A stretch of 64,000 bases of DNA from JAWVFM01 sp963843315 (GCA_963843315.1 CAWJJU010000002.1:62001-126000), one strand, 5' to 3'; shown: positions 8,499 through 17,223, counted from the stretch's first letter. The notes: generated from the letters alone by a model not told the origin. Numbers and translations are program-made.

Positions 8499-9566
8499 AT
8501 GGCGCTTCGCGAGTCCTCAGAGCCGCTTCCAGCACCCTGGGGCCGGCACCTTCGCGGCTCGCTCGACGAGCTGGTCGTCGAGTCGGAGCTCCTGGCCGGC
8601 AACCCGCTGGGCGACTCACCAATTCGCCCGCTCTACGTGTATCGCCCGCCCGGCGTGGAGGCCGGGACCGAGGGCGAGCTGCCGAGCATCTACGTGATCC
8701 AGGGCTACTTCGGGCGTATCCCGGCGTGGGTTCGCCGCGAGCCGTTCGAGCCGTCGGTCGTCGACCGCATCGACGCGATGTTCGCGAGCGGCGAGTGCCC
8801 CGACGCCGTGGTGGTGTTCGTCGACGCCTGGACCGCGTACGGCGGCTCGCAGTTCCTCGACTCGACGTCGACGGGCCCCTACATGTCCTACCTATGCGAC
8901 GAGGTGGTGCCGTTCATCGACGAGCGCTACCCCACGGCGGCGGCTGCCGAGAAGCGCGGCATCGCGGGCAAGTCGTCAGGCGGCTACGGCGCGATGGTGG
9001 TCTCGATGATGCGCCCCGACGTCTTCCGCGCCCTGGCCTCCCACGCCGGCGACGCCCTCTTCGAGCTGGCCTACGTGCACGACTTCGGCGAGACGGTGCG
9101 GATACTGCGCGACCACTACGGCGGGTCGATGGAGCGCTTCCTCGAGGAGCTGCCCTCGATCCGGGCCTTCGACTACGGCCGCCACGGCGCGCCCCTTTCC
9201 GTGTACGGCTACGCGGCGGCCTACACGCCCGACCCCGACCACCCGGGCAAGGCGCTGCTGCCCTTCGACGTCCAGACCGGCCGCCTGGTCGATGACGTCT
9301 GGGAGCGCTGGCTCGAGCTCGACCCGGTTCGCATGGCGTCCTCCCACGGTGACGCGCTCGCCTCGATGCGCCGCATCCACCTCGATGGCGGCCGCTCGGA
9401 CGAGTGGTTCCTGGAGCTGGGAGCGAAGGCGTTCGCGTCCGAGCTGGACAAGCTGGGCGTGCAGCACACGCTCGAGATCTTCGACGGCAAGCACGGCGGC
9501 ATCGCCTACCGCTACCCCGGCGCCATCCGCGAGCTTGTCGTCGCCCTCAGCGGCCCAGGTGCTTGA
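8499..9566 (+). CDS. Alpha/beta-hydrolase esterase (enterochelin esterase / esterase D-like)
   Basis: 355-residue predicted serine esterase. The nucleophile elbow is GIAGKSSGGYGAMVV (G-x-S-x-G), preceded by DEVVPFIDERYP, a helix typical of the putative-esterase family that includes enterochelin esterase and S-formylglutathione hydrolase. The probable catalytic histidine is in FDGKHGGIAYRYP near the C-terminus. No signal peptide is seen, so it is probably cytoplasmic. It has its own leaderless-type promoter and no functionally related neighbour, and its substrate is unknown. Its last 21 bases overlap the end of a LamG remnant on the other strand. Confidence 0.75.
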   Translation: MALRESSEPLPAPWGRHLRGSLDELVVESELLAGNPLGDSPIRPLYVYRPPGVEAGTEGELPSIYVIQGYFGRIPAWVRREPFEPSVVDRIDAMFASGECPDAVVVFVDAWTAYGGSQFLDSTSTGPYMSYLCDEVVPFIDERYPTAAAAEKRGIAGKSSGGYGAMVVSMMRPDVFRALASHAGDALFELAYVHDFGETVRILRDHYGGSMERFLEELPSIRAFDYGRHGAPLSVYGYAAAYTPDPDHPGKALLPFDVQTGRLVDDVWERWLELDPVRMASSHGDALASMRRIHLDGGRSDEWFLELGAKAFASELDKLGVQHTLEIFDGKHGGIAYRYPGAIRELVVALSGPGA

Positions 9567-9819
9567 TCCGCTTGCCCGATAGGGCGGTGTCCCAGATCCG
9601 CAGGCGGGCGATCTTGCCGCCGCTCTGCTCGGAGCCGGAATCATCGATGAGGAAGTTGAGGAACTTGTCGGCGCCGAGCGACTCATCGCCCGCCGTGTCG
9701 ACCGCCTTGCCCAGCTTCTTCCCGTCGACGTAGCCACGGACGACCCCGCCGCCGTCCGCCCTCGCCGCATCTGTCCCTCCTTGGTGCGCCCGTGCCCTCG
9801 TGGCCCGAGACCGCCGAGC
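9546..9819 (-). pseudogene. LamG/concanavalin-like domain remnant, C-terminal end only
   Basis: An open frame without any ATG, GTG or TTG encodes the last strand region of a LamG-type domain: residues reading GYVDGKKLGKAVDTA, then DKFLNFLIDDSG and ARLRIWDTALSGKRIKHLG before the stop. An in-frame TAA lies at 9820-9822, and the N-terminal part of the domain is absent. This looks like the 3' end of a decayed gene for a secreted carbohydrate-binding or surface protein. It overlaps the end of the esterase gene by 21 bases. Confidence 0.6.
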
Positions 9820-9852
9820 TTAACCCCCAAGCGCCGGCGCCGAGGGAACGCG

Positions 9853-10254
9853 TCAGTCGGCCCACCAGTCGCGCTCGCCCTCGACATCCTCGCGCCGGGC
9901 ATCGCCGAGACTGGGCGCGCCGATGACGAGGATCTCGAGACCCTGCGGCCCGGCTTCGTAACCGCGCCACGTACCGGGCGGCACCCGCACCGCGTCCCAT
10001 TCGGAGAGCTCGACGATCTCGTCGTCGAGCTTCATCCGCCCGCTCCCGCGCACGACCACGTAGACCTCCTCCTGCCTTTCGTGCGTGTGGCCGTAGGGGA
10101 AGCGATAGCCGGGAGGGACGCGCTGGTAGCTGAGGCCGGATTGCTCGAGCTCGAGAGCGTCGGTCGCCAGGCGGAACTCCAGGTCCGGCGGGCCGTCGAA
10201 GTTCGACCCGACATCCTCCAGGTCCTCCTTGAGGTTCCTGTGCGTGAACGACAC
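9853..10254 (-). CDS. Cupin-domain protein
   Basis: 133-residue single-domain cupin. The first cupin motif is HTHERQEEVYVVVRGSG with two histidines and a glutamate for metal binding; the second half reads EWDAVRVPPGTWRGYEAGP, in which the usual histidine is not evident. The GTG start at 10254 was selected because it gives the natural N-terminus (SFTHRNLKEDLEDVG) and avoids an unrelated upstream extension. The reaction is unknown; small cupins of this kind act as isomerases, dioxygenases or binding proteins. The gene stands alone, opposite a reductase remnant. Confidence 0.75.
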   Translation of the reverse strand: MSFTHRNLKEDLEDVGSNFDGPPDLEFRLATDALELEQSGLSYQRVPPGYRFPYGHTHERQEEVYVVVRGSGRMKLDDEIVELSEWDAVRVPPGTWRGYEAGPQGLEILVIGAPSLGDARREDVEGERDWWAD

Positions 10255-10309
10255 GGTGGGAATCCTACGGCGACCTGTGCGGGTGGACGCGCCCTCAGCG
10301 ACAAGTGGC

Positions 10310-10513
10310 CTCTGGCTGATCCAGCGCGACATCGTCCTGATCCCGAAGTCCTTCCGGGCCGAGCGCGTGCGCGAGAACATCGACGTCTTCGACTTCGAGC
10401 TCACGGAAGACGAGCTGGCGTGGATCGCCGACCTCGGCACGGGCGGGACGCTCTTCTTCGACCATGCCGATCCCGAGAAGGTCAGCTGGCTCAACAGCCG
10501 CAAGGGCGACTGA
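10310..10513 (+). pseudogene. Aldo/keto reductase C-terminal remnant
   Basis: About 67 codons match the C-terminus of 2,5-diketo-D-gluconate reductase-type aldo/keto reductases: RDIVLIPKSFRAERVRENID, then DVFDFELTEDELAWIADL and FFDHADPEKVSWLNSRKG. The catalytic Asp/Tyr/Lys/His part and most of the barrel are missing. An ATG at 10229 would add unrelated residues. It is a truncated, probably nonfunctional gene end lying between the cupin and the VOC gene. Confidence 0.7.
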
Positions 10514-10524
10514 CGAGGGCACGG

Positions 10525-10530
10525 TAGCCT
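10525..10530 (+). promoter_or_regulatory. Predicted -10 element, leaderless arrangement
   Basis: TAGCCT sits seven bases upstream of the GTG at 10538, and there is no Shine-Dalgarno sequence in between. This is the same arrangement as before the genes at 8499, 18281, 39430 and 41137. Confidence 0.45.
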
Positions 10531-10537
10531 CGGCCGG

Positions 10538-11278
10538 GTGTTCGACCACGTCGGCATCGCGGTCTCGGACCTCGCGGCCTCCGAGCGCTTCTACCGCACC
10601 GTCCTCAGTGTCCTGGGCATCGAGACGAGCCATGCGGACTCCGACCTGGTCGAGTGGGAGGACTGGGCCATCGGGCCGACGGATCGCGAGCACCCGGTGA
10701 CCCGTGGGCTGCATGTCGGCTTCCGCGCCCGCGACCGCGAACAGGTCGATGCGTTTTGGCGGGCGGGCGTCGACGCGGGGTACCGCGACGACGGCGCGCC
10801 GGGGCCGCGCACGCAGTACAGCTCGACCTACTACGGCGGGTTCCTGCTCGACCCCGACGGCAACAGCGTCGAGGCGGTCCACGGCGACCGCGAGAACGCC
10901 GTGCCCGACGGCCGGGTCGACCACCTTTGGATCCGCGTCCGCGACCCGCAGGCCTCCCGGCGCTTCTACACGGAGATCGCGCCGCACGCCGGGCTGCGCC
11001 TGACGCACGACGAGCCCGGCCGCGTGCAGCTGTCCGGCGCGGACTTCAGCTTCTCGCTCGTTCGCGACGAGCGGCCTCTCACGGAGCACGTCCACCTCGC
11101 GTTCGGCGCGCGCGAGGACGCCGCGGTGCGCGCATTCCACGCCGCAGCCCTCGCGGCGGGCTACGAGGACAACGGCGCGCCGGGCGAGCGCGCCGTCTAC
11201 CACCCCGGCTACTACGGCGCGTTCGTGCTCGATCCGGATGGGCACAACGTCGAGGTGGTCAACCACACCCGGGCCTGA
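10538..11278 (+). CDS. Two-domain VOC (glyoxalase/extradiol dioxygenase fold) protein
   Basis: 246-residue protein made of two vicinal-oxygen-chelate modules. The first begins FDHVGIAVSDLAASERFY and ends with DPDGNSVEAVHGD; the second begins VDHLWIRVRDPQASRRFY and ends with DPDGHNVEVVNHTR. Each module keeps the histidine at its start and the glutamate at its end that usually bind a divalent metal. Such proteins are lyases, isomerases, dioxygenases or resistance proteins; nothing here points to one. The GTG start at 10538 is immediately upstream of the first module and follows a leaderless-type -10. Confidence 0.85.
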   Translation: MFDHVGIAVSDLAASERFYRTVLSVLGIETSHADSDLVEWEDWAIGPTDREHPVTRGLHVGFRARDREQVDAFWRAGVDAGYRDDGAPGPRTQYSSTYYGGFLLDPDGNSVEAVHGDRENAVPDGRVDHLWIRVRDPQASRRFYTEIAPHAGLRLTHDEPGRVQLSGADFSFSLVRDERPLTEHVHLAFGAREDAAVRAFHAAALAAGYEDNGAPGERAVYHPGYYGAFVLDPDGHNVEVVNHTRA

Positions 11279-11303
11279 CGATCCTTCCCGGCTGCTGCCC
11301 GGC

Positions 11304-12383
11304 CTAGGCGGCGTCCAGAAGGGACAGCGCGCCCGGGGCGGCGTCAGGCCGGCGGCGCTCCTCATCGGGGAACGAGGCGATCCTCACCCCGAGCAGACGC
11401 ACGGGGCGTGGCGGCGGGTTCTCGGCGAGCAGCTCGAGCGCCGTGGCGGCGATCACCGAGGCGTCCGAGGTGTAGTCGGCGATCGTGCGGGCGCGCGTGA
11501 GCGTCTGGAAGTCGTCGAGGCGCACCTTGATGCCGATCGTGCGGCCGGCGAGGCCCTTGCGCTGAATGGACTCCGCGAGGCGCTCCGCCTGACCGCGGAT
11601 GACGCCGCGCAGCTCCTCGGGGTCGGCGAGGTCGGTGGGAAAGGTGCTCTCCACCGATTGCGACTTGCGCGCCCGCTCCTCGGTGACCCGGCCGGAGTCG
11701 AGGAACCGCGCGCGGTCGTGCAGGCTCTGCCCGTGGCTGTGGCCGAAGCGGGCCTGCAGCTCGTCGAGCGAGCGCTCGCGCAGCGCGGCAAGCGTTTGCA
11801 CCCCGAGCTCGCGCAGCCGCTCGGCGGTCTTCGGGCCGATGCCGGGGATCAGCCGAGGGCTCTCGGCGGCAAAGCGCTCCACGGCCTGCTCGCTGGAGAG
11901 CAAAACGAAGCCGCGAGGCTTCTCGGCGTCGGAGGCGACCTTGGCCACCAGCTTGTTGGGCCCCATGCCCACCGACGCGTCGAGGGAGACCTCCTCGCGG
12001 ATGCGGCGAACCAGCCCGGTCATCGTCGCGACGGGATAGTCGACGCCGCTGAGGTCGAGGTAGAGCTCGTCGAGCGAGACCTGCTCGGTGGGGACCTCCA
12101 GCTCGGCCACGAGGGCCATCGCCTGCCGGGAAACGTCGCGGTAGTGGGACATGTCGGGAGCCAGGAAGATGCCCTGCGGGCAGAGGCGGCGCGCCCGGGC
12201 CGCCGGCATGGCCGAGCCGACGCCGAACTTGCGCGCCTCGTACGAGGCGGTCGTGACGACGGAGCGCGGCCCGTCCCAGGCGATGATCAGCGGCTTGCCG
12301 CGCAGCTCTGGGCGCCGGCGCAGCTCGACCGAGACGTAGAACGCGTCCATGTCGAGGTGGGCGATGACCCTTCGCTCGGCCAT
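11304..12383 (-). CDS. dinB: DNA polymerase IV (Y-family translesion polymerase)
   Basis: 359-residue Y-family polymerase. The catalytic N-terminal motif is RVIAHLDMDAFYVSVE and the second catalytic acid pair is in EQVSLDELYLDLSG. The helix-hairpin-helix RLIPGIGPKTAERLRELGV and the little-finger domain (TFPTDLADPEELRGVI and following) are in order. Start ATG at 12383 is the first methionine before the conserved block. It synthesises past DNA lesions with low fidelity. The gene is on the same strand as ppk, but a 197-nt gap with a hairpin separates them, so it may be transcribed separately. No LexA-type operator was recognised. Confidence 0.95.
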   Translation of the reverse strand: MAERRVIAHLDMDAFYVSVELRRRPELRGKPLIIAWDGPRSVVTTASYEARKFGVGSAMPAARARRLCPQGIFLAPDMSHYRDVSRQAMALVAELEVPTEQVSLDELYLDLSGVDYPVATMTGLVRRIREEVSLDASVGMGPNKLVAKVASDAEKPRGFVLLSSEQAVERFAAESPRLIPGIGPKTAERLRELGVQTLAALRERSLDELQARFGHSHGQSLHDRARFLDSGRVTEERARKSQSVESTFPTDLADPEELRGVIRGQAERLAESIQRKGLAGRTIGIKVRLDDFQTLTRARTIADYTSDASVIAATALELLAENPPPRPVRLLGVRIASFPDEERRRPDAAPGALSLLDAA

Positions 12384-12455
12384 CAGGTGGTCAGTGCCAC
12401 GGCCTCGTGTGCGCGGGGGCGCGGGGGACCAAGCTGGGCGCGGGCGAAGAGCGAA

Positions 12456-12477
12456 GCCCGTACCTGGTGGTACGGGC
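12456..12477. terminator. Hairpin between ppk and dinB
   Basis: A perfect 9-bp stem (GCCCGTACC with GGTACGGGC) closes a four-base loop TGGT. It lies about 104 nt after the ppk stop in the direction of transcription and before dinB. It may attenuate or terminate ppk transcripts. There is no U-run, so an intrinsic terminator is not certain. Confidence 0.4.
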
Positions 12478-12580
12478 GAGTCTCTGCGGGCGCGGTCCAG
12501 CGATGGCATCCGCGCGTCATCCGCGTGCGTGAAGTCGTGGGACTGCCCACCTCTACCGATCGTACGTTCCCCCGCGGCGT

Positions 12581-14737
12581 CTAGATGATCTCCGAGGCTC
12601 GCGCCTGAGCGCGCTCGGCGAGCTCGCGCTGGACGCTGAAGCCGCCTTCGGGTGGCACTGGCAGCCGCGTCCACTCGCCGTCGGAGTCCAGGGTCCAGGT
12701 GTTCGTCTCGTCGGCGAGGCTGAGCTCGAGCACGTCGCTGATCTCGGTTCGAATCCTCGGGTCCTCGACGGGAATGATGAGCTCGACCCGGTTGTAGAGG
12801 TTGCGCGGCATCAGGTCGGCGGATCCGATCAGGACGGTCGGCTCCTCGCCCGGCCGCTCGAAGCTGTAGATGCGGGAGTGCTCGAGAAAGCGCCCCACCA
12901 CCGAGCGCACGGTGATGTTCTCGGAGACGCCAGGCACTCCGGGGCGCAGGGCGCAGATGCCGCGCACGTTCAGTTCGACGCGGAGGCCCGCCTGCGAGGC
13001 CCGGTACAGCGCCCGGATCGACGAAGCGTCCAGCAGGGAGTTCATCTTCATCCGGATGCGAGCGGGACGCTCGGGCGAGTGCGAAGCGATGGTCCGGTCG
13101 ATCTGATCCATGATCCCCTTGTGGAGGTTCACCGGAGCGACGAGGACCTTGCGATAGCGCTGCGGGCGCGCGTAGCCGGTCAGGTAGTTGAACATCTCGC
13201 CGATGTCGGCGCCGATCTCCGGGTTGCAGGTGAAGATCCCCAGGTCTGTGTAGATCCGCGCCGTCTTCGGGTTGTAGTTGCCGGTGCCGATGTGCGCGTA
13301 GTGGCGCACGCCGTCGCCCTCCCGCCGCGCGACGAGGATGCACTTGACGTGCGTCTTCAGGGAGGGGATGCCGTATACGACGTGCACGCCCGCCTCCTCC
13401 AGCTTCTTCGCCCAGCGGATGTTCGCCTGCTCGTCGAAGCGCGCCTTCAGCTCCACCATGCACACGGCCTGCTTGCCGCGCTCGGCGGCCTCGATCAGCG
13501 CGGGCACCAGCGGCGAGTCGGCGCTGGTTCGGTAGACGGTCTGCTTGATTGCGATGACGTCGGGGTCGTCCACCGCCTGGCGAACAAAGCGCTCGACCGA
13601 CGTGGTGAACGAGTCGTACGGGTGGTGGACGAGGAGGTCGCCCTCGCGCATCGCCGAGAAGATGTCGGCGTCACCGCCGTTCTCGCCCTGGAGGCGGGGC
13701 TTGGTGACGCCGGAATGCGGAGGATCGCGTAGGTCGGCGTGGCGGTTCACGCCGACCACGTCCCAGAGGTCGCCCAGGTCCAGCAGGCCGCTGGTCTCGA
13801 AGACCTGTGCCTCCTCCAGCCGCATCGCCTCGACCAGCGCCTTGCGCAGACGCTCGCTCATCCCGGCAGCCACCTCGAGTCGCACGACCTCGCCGAAACG
13901 GCGACGGCGAAGCTCCTCCTGAATCGCCTCGAGCACATCGTCAGCCTCGTCGGAGACGTCGTAGTCGGTGTCACGGGTCACGCGGAAGAACGAATGGTCG
14001 ATGACGTCCATGCCGGGAAAGAGGGTGCCGAGGTTCGCAGCGATCAGGTCCTCGAGGGCTACGAAGGCCACCCCGCCGCCGTCGCTCTCGATGGTGAGAA
14101 AGCGTCCGAGGAGCTCCTTCGGAACCTTCACCCGCGCGAGCGCCTCGGTTCCCTGATCCGGGTCGCGAAGGACCACCGCGAGGCTGAGCGAGAGATTGGA
14201 CATGTACGGGAACGGCCGACCCAGCCCGACCAGGAGGGGCGTCAGCGCGGCGAAGATCCGCCGCTCGAACATCTCGTCCAGCCGGCGCCGCTCCTGGCCC
14301 TCGGCGGCGTCGACGTCAACGAAGGTGATGTCGTGCTCGGCGAGCGCCGGGATTATTTCGCCGGTGAGGCAACGCGACAGGCGGTCGCGCTGGCGGCGCA
14401 CCGTCGAGGCCACGCGGTCGATCGTCTCGCGGGGGCTCCTGCCGTCGCCGCCCTTCCAGCCCGCCGCGACCTGGTCGTACAGCGCGGGCAAGCGGACCAT
14501 GAAGAACTCGTCGAGGTTGGTCTCCCAGATCGCGCAGAACTTCACACGTTCGAGCAGCGGCGTCGCCGGGTCCTCGGCGAGCTGGAGCACGCGGTCGTTG
14601 AAATCGAGCCAGGAGAGCTCGCGATCGAAGTAGAGGGAGGCGTCCTCGAGGTCCACCGGCTCGGGCGCTGTGCCGTTGGCGCTTGCGACTCCGCCCTCGG
14701 GGCTGTCGGTCAGGGCCTCGGGACTGGAGAATTCCAT
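12581..14737 (-). CDS. ppk: Polyphosphate kinase 1
   Basis: 718-residue PPK1, the usual length. The N-terminal domain contains ELSWLDFNDRVLQLAEDP and FCAIWETNLDEFFMVRLP. The catalytic core contains LKARFDEQANIRWAKKLEEA, GIPSLKTHVKCILVARR, and the histidine region YAHIGTGNYNPKTARIYTDL. It reversibly makes polyphosphate from ATP. The start ATG at 14737 is seven bases downstream of TAGCAT on the same strand, again a leaderless-type promoter. An M1 peptidase, two CHAD proteins and Ppx/GppA lie upstream on the same strand, so synthesis and breakdown of polyphosphate are encoded side by side. Confidence 0.97.
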   Translation of the reverse strand: MEFSSPEALTDSPEGGVASANGTAPEPVDLEDASLYFDRELSWLDFNDRVLQLAEDPATPLLERVKFCAIWETNLDEFFMVRLPALYDQVAAGWKGGDGRSPRETIDRVASTVRRQRDRLSRCLTGEIIPALAEHDITFVDVDAAEGQERRRLDEMFERRIFAALTPLLVGLGRPFPYMSNLSLSLAVVLRDPDQGTEALARVKVPKELLGRFLTIESDGGGVAFVALEDLIAANLGTLFPGMDVIDHSFFRVTRDTDYDVSDEADDVLEAIQEELRRRRFGEVVRLEVAAGMSERLRKALVEAMRLEEAQVFETSGLLDLGDLWDVVGVNRHADLRDPPHSGVTKPRLQGENGGDADIFSAMREGDLLVHHPYDSFTTSVERFVRQAVDDPDVIAIKQTVYRTSADSPLVPALIEAAERGKQAVCMVELKARFDEQANIRWAKKLEEAGVHVVYGIPSLKTHVKCILVARREGDGVRHYAHIGTGNYNPKTARIYTDLGIFTCNPEIGADIGEMFNYLTGYARPQRYRKVLVAPVNLHKGIMDQIDRTIASHSPERPARIRMKMNSLLDASSIRALYRASQAGLRVELNVRGICALRPGVPGVSENITVRSVVGRFLEHSRIYSFERPGEEPTVLIGSADLMPRNLYNRVELIIPVEDPRIRTEISDVLELSLADETNTWTLDSDGEWTRLPVPPEGGFSVQRELAERAQARASEII

Positions 14738-14744
14738 CCGGGCA

Positions 14745-14750
14745 ATGCTA
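14745..14750 (-). promoter_or_regulatory. Predicted -10 element for ppk
   Basis: On the minus strand TAGCAT ends seven bases before the ppk ATG. This suggests ppk has its own leaderless promoter inside the 40-nt gap after the M1 peptidase gene. Confidence 0.45.
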
Positions 14751-14777
14751 GTCCCCGGGCGTCGGCGGCTCTGTGAA

Positions 14778-16166
14778 CTACCAGCTGCCGGGCGCGGGCT
14801 TGCCCGCCTGATCGAGCCAGATCGAGAAGAACTGGCTGAGGTCGTGGCCGCTCACGGTCTCGGCCAGATTCTCGAACTCCGCCGTGGTGCCGTTGGCGTG
14901 GCGATGGGCGCTGGTCCAGCGGCGGAGGATCTTGAAGAAGTCATGGCTGCCGATCTTCTCCCGCAGAGCTTCCAGGGTCATTCCACCACGCTCGTAGATC
15001 GTCCCGTCGAAGATCTCTGCTGGACCCGAGGGGTTGCCCGCAGGCGGGTTCCAGTAGGCGTCGTTGGAGTCCGGAACCGAGTAGGCGGTCTCGAACTGCG
15101 AATGCAGGCTCGTGCCCGTGGAGTGGGCGATCCACAGCCACTCGGCGAAGGTCGCGAAGCCCTCGTTCAGCCAGATCTCCTTCCAGCGCTCGAGGCTCAC
15201 CGAGTCGCCGAACCACTGGTGGGCCAGCTCGTGGGCGAGGGTGACGATGTCGACGGAGCCCGCAAACAGCGGCCGCGTCTGCGTCTCCAGCGAGTAGCCC
15301 GCGGGAGAGGGGTCGGCGATCCCGCCCACATCCCGAAACGGGTAGGGGCCGAACTTGTGGCCGAAGAAGCGCACGATCTGCGGGATCTTGCGAAGGGTCT
15401 TGAACGAGCCGTGCAGGCTCGGGTCGACGGCGACGTAGGAGCGCAGCCCGTCGAAGTGCGAGCGGCGCACCTCGAACTTCCCGATCGTCGCCGTCGCCAG
15501 GTACGTGGCCATGGGCGCCGACTCGTGCCAGACGAAGGTGTGCTTGCCGTGATGGACGAACGACCGGGCGAGGCGGCCGTTGGAGACTCCTGTCAGGCCC
15601 CGCGGGACGGTGATGGCGATGTCGAAGGCGGCCTTGTCGGTGGGATGGTCGTTTGCCGCGTACCAGCTGGGCGAGCCCTGCGGCTCCGACGCGACCCAGG
15701 CGCCGTCGTCGGTGGGGATCCATCCGTCGGGCGAGCCGTCGGGGTCGGTGATGGTCTGCGGCTTGCCGGAGTAGTGGAGCTCGACCCTGAAGCGATCGCC
15801 GTCGTCGATGGCCGCGTGGGGCGTGATCACGAGCTCCTGTCCGCTGCGGGTGAAGGACGCGTGGCGGCCGCCGACCGTCACCGAATGAACGTTGAGGCCG
15901 CGAAGGTCGAGGTCGAAGCTGGTGAGGCCCTGCGTCGCTGTCGCGGCGAGAGTCTCGACGCCGGCGAGATGCCGGTCGCCGGGGCGATAGGAGATGCGAA
16001 GGCCGTAGTGATCGACCTCGTAGCCGCCGTTGCCGGCGTTCGGGAAGAACGGGTCGCCCGCGCCGGGCGCGCCCGCGCCGCCCCCCGCGAAGGCCAGGGC
16101 GCCGCCCGAGGCAAGGATCGCGACCGCCCCCGCTACGACCGGCGGGACTCGCCTGCGGGCCCTCAC
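14778..16166 (-). CDS. Secreted M1-family zinc metallopeptidase (aminopeptidase N-like)
   Basis: 462-residue peptidase with an N-terminal signal sequence (basic MRARRR, then a hydrophobic run ending in alanines). The zinc site is HELAHQWFGD with His312 and His316, and the third ligand Glu335 in WLNEGFA is 19 residues after the second histidine, as in M1 enzymes. A beta-rich N-terminal domain precedes it, and the protein ends soon after the catalytic domain, so the long C-terminal helical domain of classical aminopeptidase N is absent. The start overlaps the CHAD gene upstream by four bases (ATGA), so a secreted peptidase is coupled to polyphosphate-binding genes. No functional reason for this is obvious. 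Confidence 0.9.
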   Translation of the reverse strand: MRARRRVPPVVAGAVAILASGGALAFAGGGAGAPGAGDPFFPNAGNGGYEVDHYGLRISYRPGDRHLAGVETLAATATQGLTSFDLDLRGLNVHSVTVGGRHASFTRSGQELVITPHAAIDDGDRFRVELHYSGKPQTITDPDGSPDGWIPTDDGAWVASEPQGSPSWYAANDHPTDKAAFDIAITVPRGLTGVSNGRLARSFVHHGKHTFVWHESAPMATYLATATIGKFEVRRSHFDGLRSYVAVDPSLHGSFKTLRKIPQIVRFFGHKFGPYPFRDVGGIADPSPAGYSLETQTRPLFAGSVDIVTLAHELAHQWFGDSVSLERWKEIWLNEGFATFAEWLWIAHSTGTSLHSQFETAYSVPDSNDAYWNPPAGNPSGPAEIFDGTIYERGGMTLEALREKIGSHDFFKILRRWTSAHRHANGTTAEFENLAETVSGHDLSQFFSIWLDQAGKPAPGSW

Positions 16167-16747
16167 GCTTCCGCCTCCGCGCCGGCCACCTGTTCGCCCG
16201 CCAGGACGGCCTTTGCCTCGCGGTCGAGGCGGTCCCAGGTGCCGTCCCGCTCCTGCGCGGTCCAGAACTCCAGCAGGCGGTCGTGCAGCACCGCCCGGCG
16301 TGCCTCGAAATAGACGGCGAGGACCTGCAGGCCGCGGTAGTTCGCTCGGTTCGGCGTCTTCGCCGCGAGTCCCGGGTCGAGGTCCGGCGCTCCGGCGGCC
16401 CAGCCCCTCACCGCCGCGAGGTCATCCTCGCGCAGCTTGCGAATGTGGCTCTCCACCCGGGGCAACATCTCATCGCAGTCGTGGAGCTCGCCGATGATGT
16501 CCTGAAGATCGCGCGCCCGGCGCCGGGCCTTCGACGCCGCGGGGCCGAAGCACACGTCGGTGACCTCGAGGATGTAACGCAGTCGCTTCGCGGCGATTCG
16601 CATGTCGTGCTGCTCGCGCGCGTTCTCGGGCCGCACCGCCTTGGGCGCGAACGAGGTGAGCTCCCGCAGCCGCACGCGCACGATCCGCGCCGCGTTCTCG
16701 CCGAGCGAGGTGCCCGGGTCGAGGTTCTTGACGCGCCTGGCCTTCAT
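16163..16747 (-). CDS. CHAD-domain protein (polyphosphate-associated), second copy
   Basis: 194-residue CHAD protein. The conserved histidine/arginine helices are visible in QHDMRIAAKRLRYILEVTDV and ELHDCDEMLPRVESHIRKL. CHAD domains bind polyphosphate through such basic helices. The protein carries a short N-terminal extension and a C-terminal helix ending in AKAVLAGEQVAG. It overlaps the preceding CHAD gene and the following peptidase gene by four bases each, so all three are translationally coupled. It is shorter than most CHAD proteins; the two adjacent genes may each supply part of a larger assembly, which is inference. Confidence 0.85.
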   Translation of the reverse strand: MKARRVKNLDPGTSLGENAARIVRVRLRELTSFAPKAVRPENAREQHDMRIAAKRLRYILEVTDVCFGPAASKARRRARDLQDIIGELHDCDEMLPRVESHIRKLREDDLAAVRGWAAGAPDLDPGLAAKTPNRANYRGLQVLAVYFEARRAVLHDRLLEFWTAQERDGTWDRLDREAKAVLAGEQVAGAEAEA

Positions 16748-17223
16748 CCGCGCTCCGCCGCGGCGACCAGCTCGCCGATCCTGCGCTCGAGCGCGTCGAT
16801 GCGCTCGGGCTCGACCACCGGAGCCAGCGACTCGTTGGCGCCTGCCTGCTCGGATCGGATCTCGGCCACGAGGCTTTCGATGCCCGGTTGGTCGGCCGTG
16901 GTCACGCGCTCGGCGAACCCCTCCAGAGCGACGATGGTCACGTCGCGATCGCGGCGCTCGCCGAGGGCGTCGGCCAGGTCCTTCACGTCCCGAAGGACGC
17001 CGCGGAAGTCCGTTGCCGGAAAGCAGGGCTCGAAGATCTCCAACGCGGCCCGCAGCCTGCGGGTCGCGACGCGCATGTCGTGGACGCCCTCGATGTCGCC
17101 GGTGTCGAGCACGCGGTCGGTGTGCTCGGAGACCTCGGCGGCCCGCACGGAGACGATTTGCGCCGCGGCTTCGGCGTAGGGGCCATCGGGATCCAGCCCC
17201 TCGATGGGCCGTGCCTTTGCCAT
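16744..17223 (-). CDS. CHAD-domain protein (polyphosphate-associated), first copy
   Basis: 159-residue CHAD protein. The signature helix is VHDMRVATRRLRAALEIFEP and the second conserved segment is RDVKDLADALGERRDRDV. The basic residues on these helices are the expected polyphosphate contacts. It is encoded 23 nt downstream of Ppx/GppA and overlaps the second CHAD gene by four bases. Sequence similarity between the two copies around HDMR suggests an old duplication followed by divergence. Predicted to be cytoplasmic and to localise to polyphosphate; no enzymatic motif is seen. Confidence 0.85.
   Translation of the reverse strand: MAKARPIEGLDPDGPYAEAAAQIVSVRAAEVSEHTDRVLDTGDIEGVHDMRVATRRLRAALEIFEPCFPATDFRGVLRDVKDLADALGERRDRDVTIVALEGFAERVTTADQPGIESLVAEIRSEQAGANESLAPVVEPERIDALERRIGELVAAAERG

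Noticed and set aside
12384..12580. Small RNA gene between ppk and dinB
   Set aside because: One good hairpin is present, but there is no promoter-like element or U-run to define a transcript.
14773..14778. Single GTTCAC on the minus strand upstream of ppk as a PHO box
   Set aside because: There is no second unit at 11-nt spacing on either side, so it is not distinguishable from chance.
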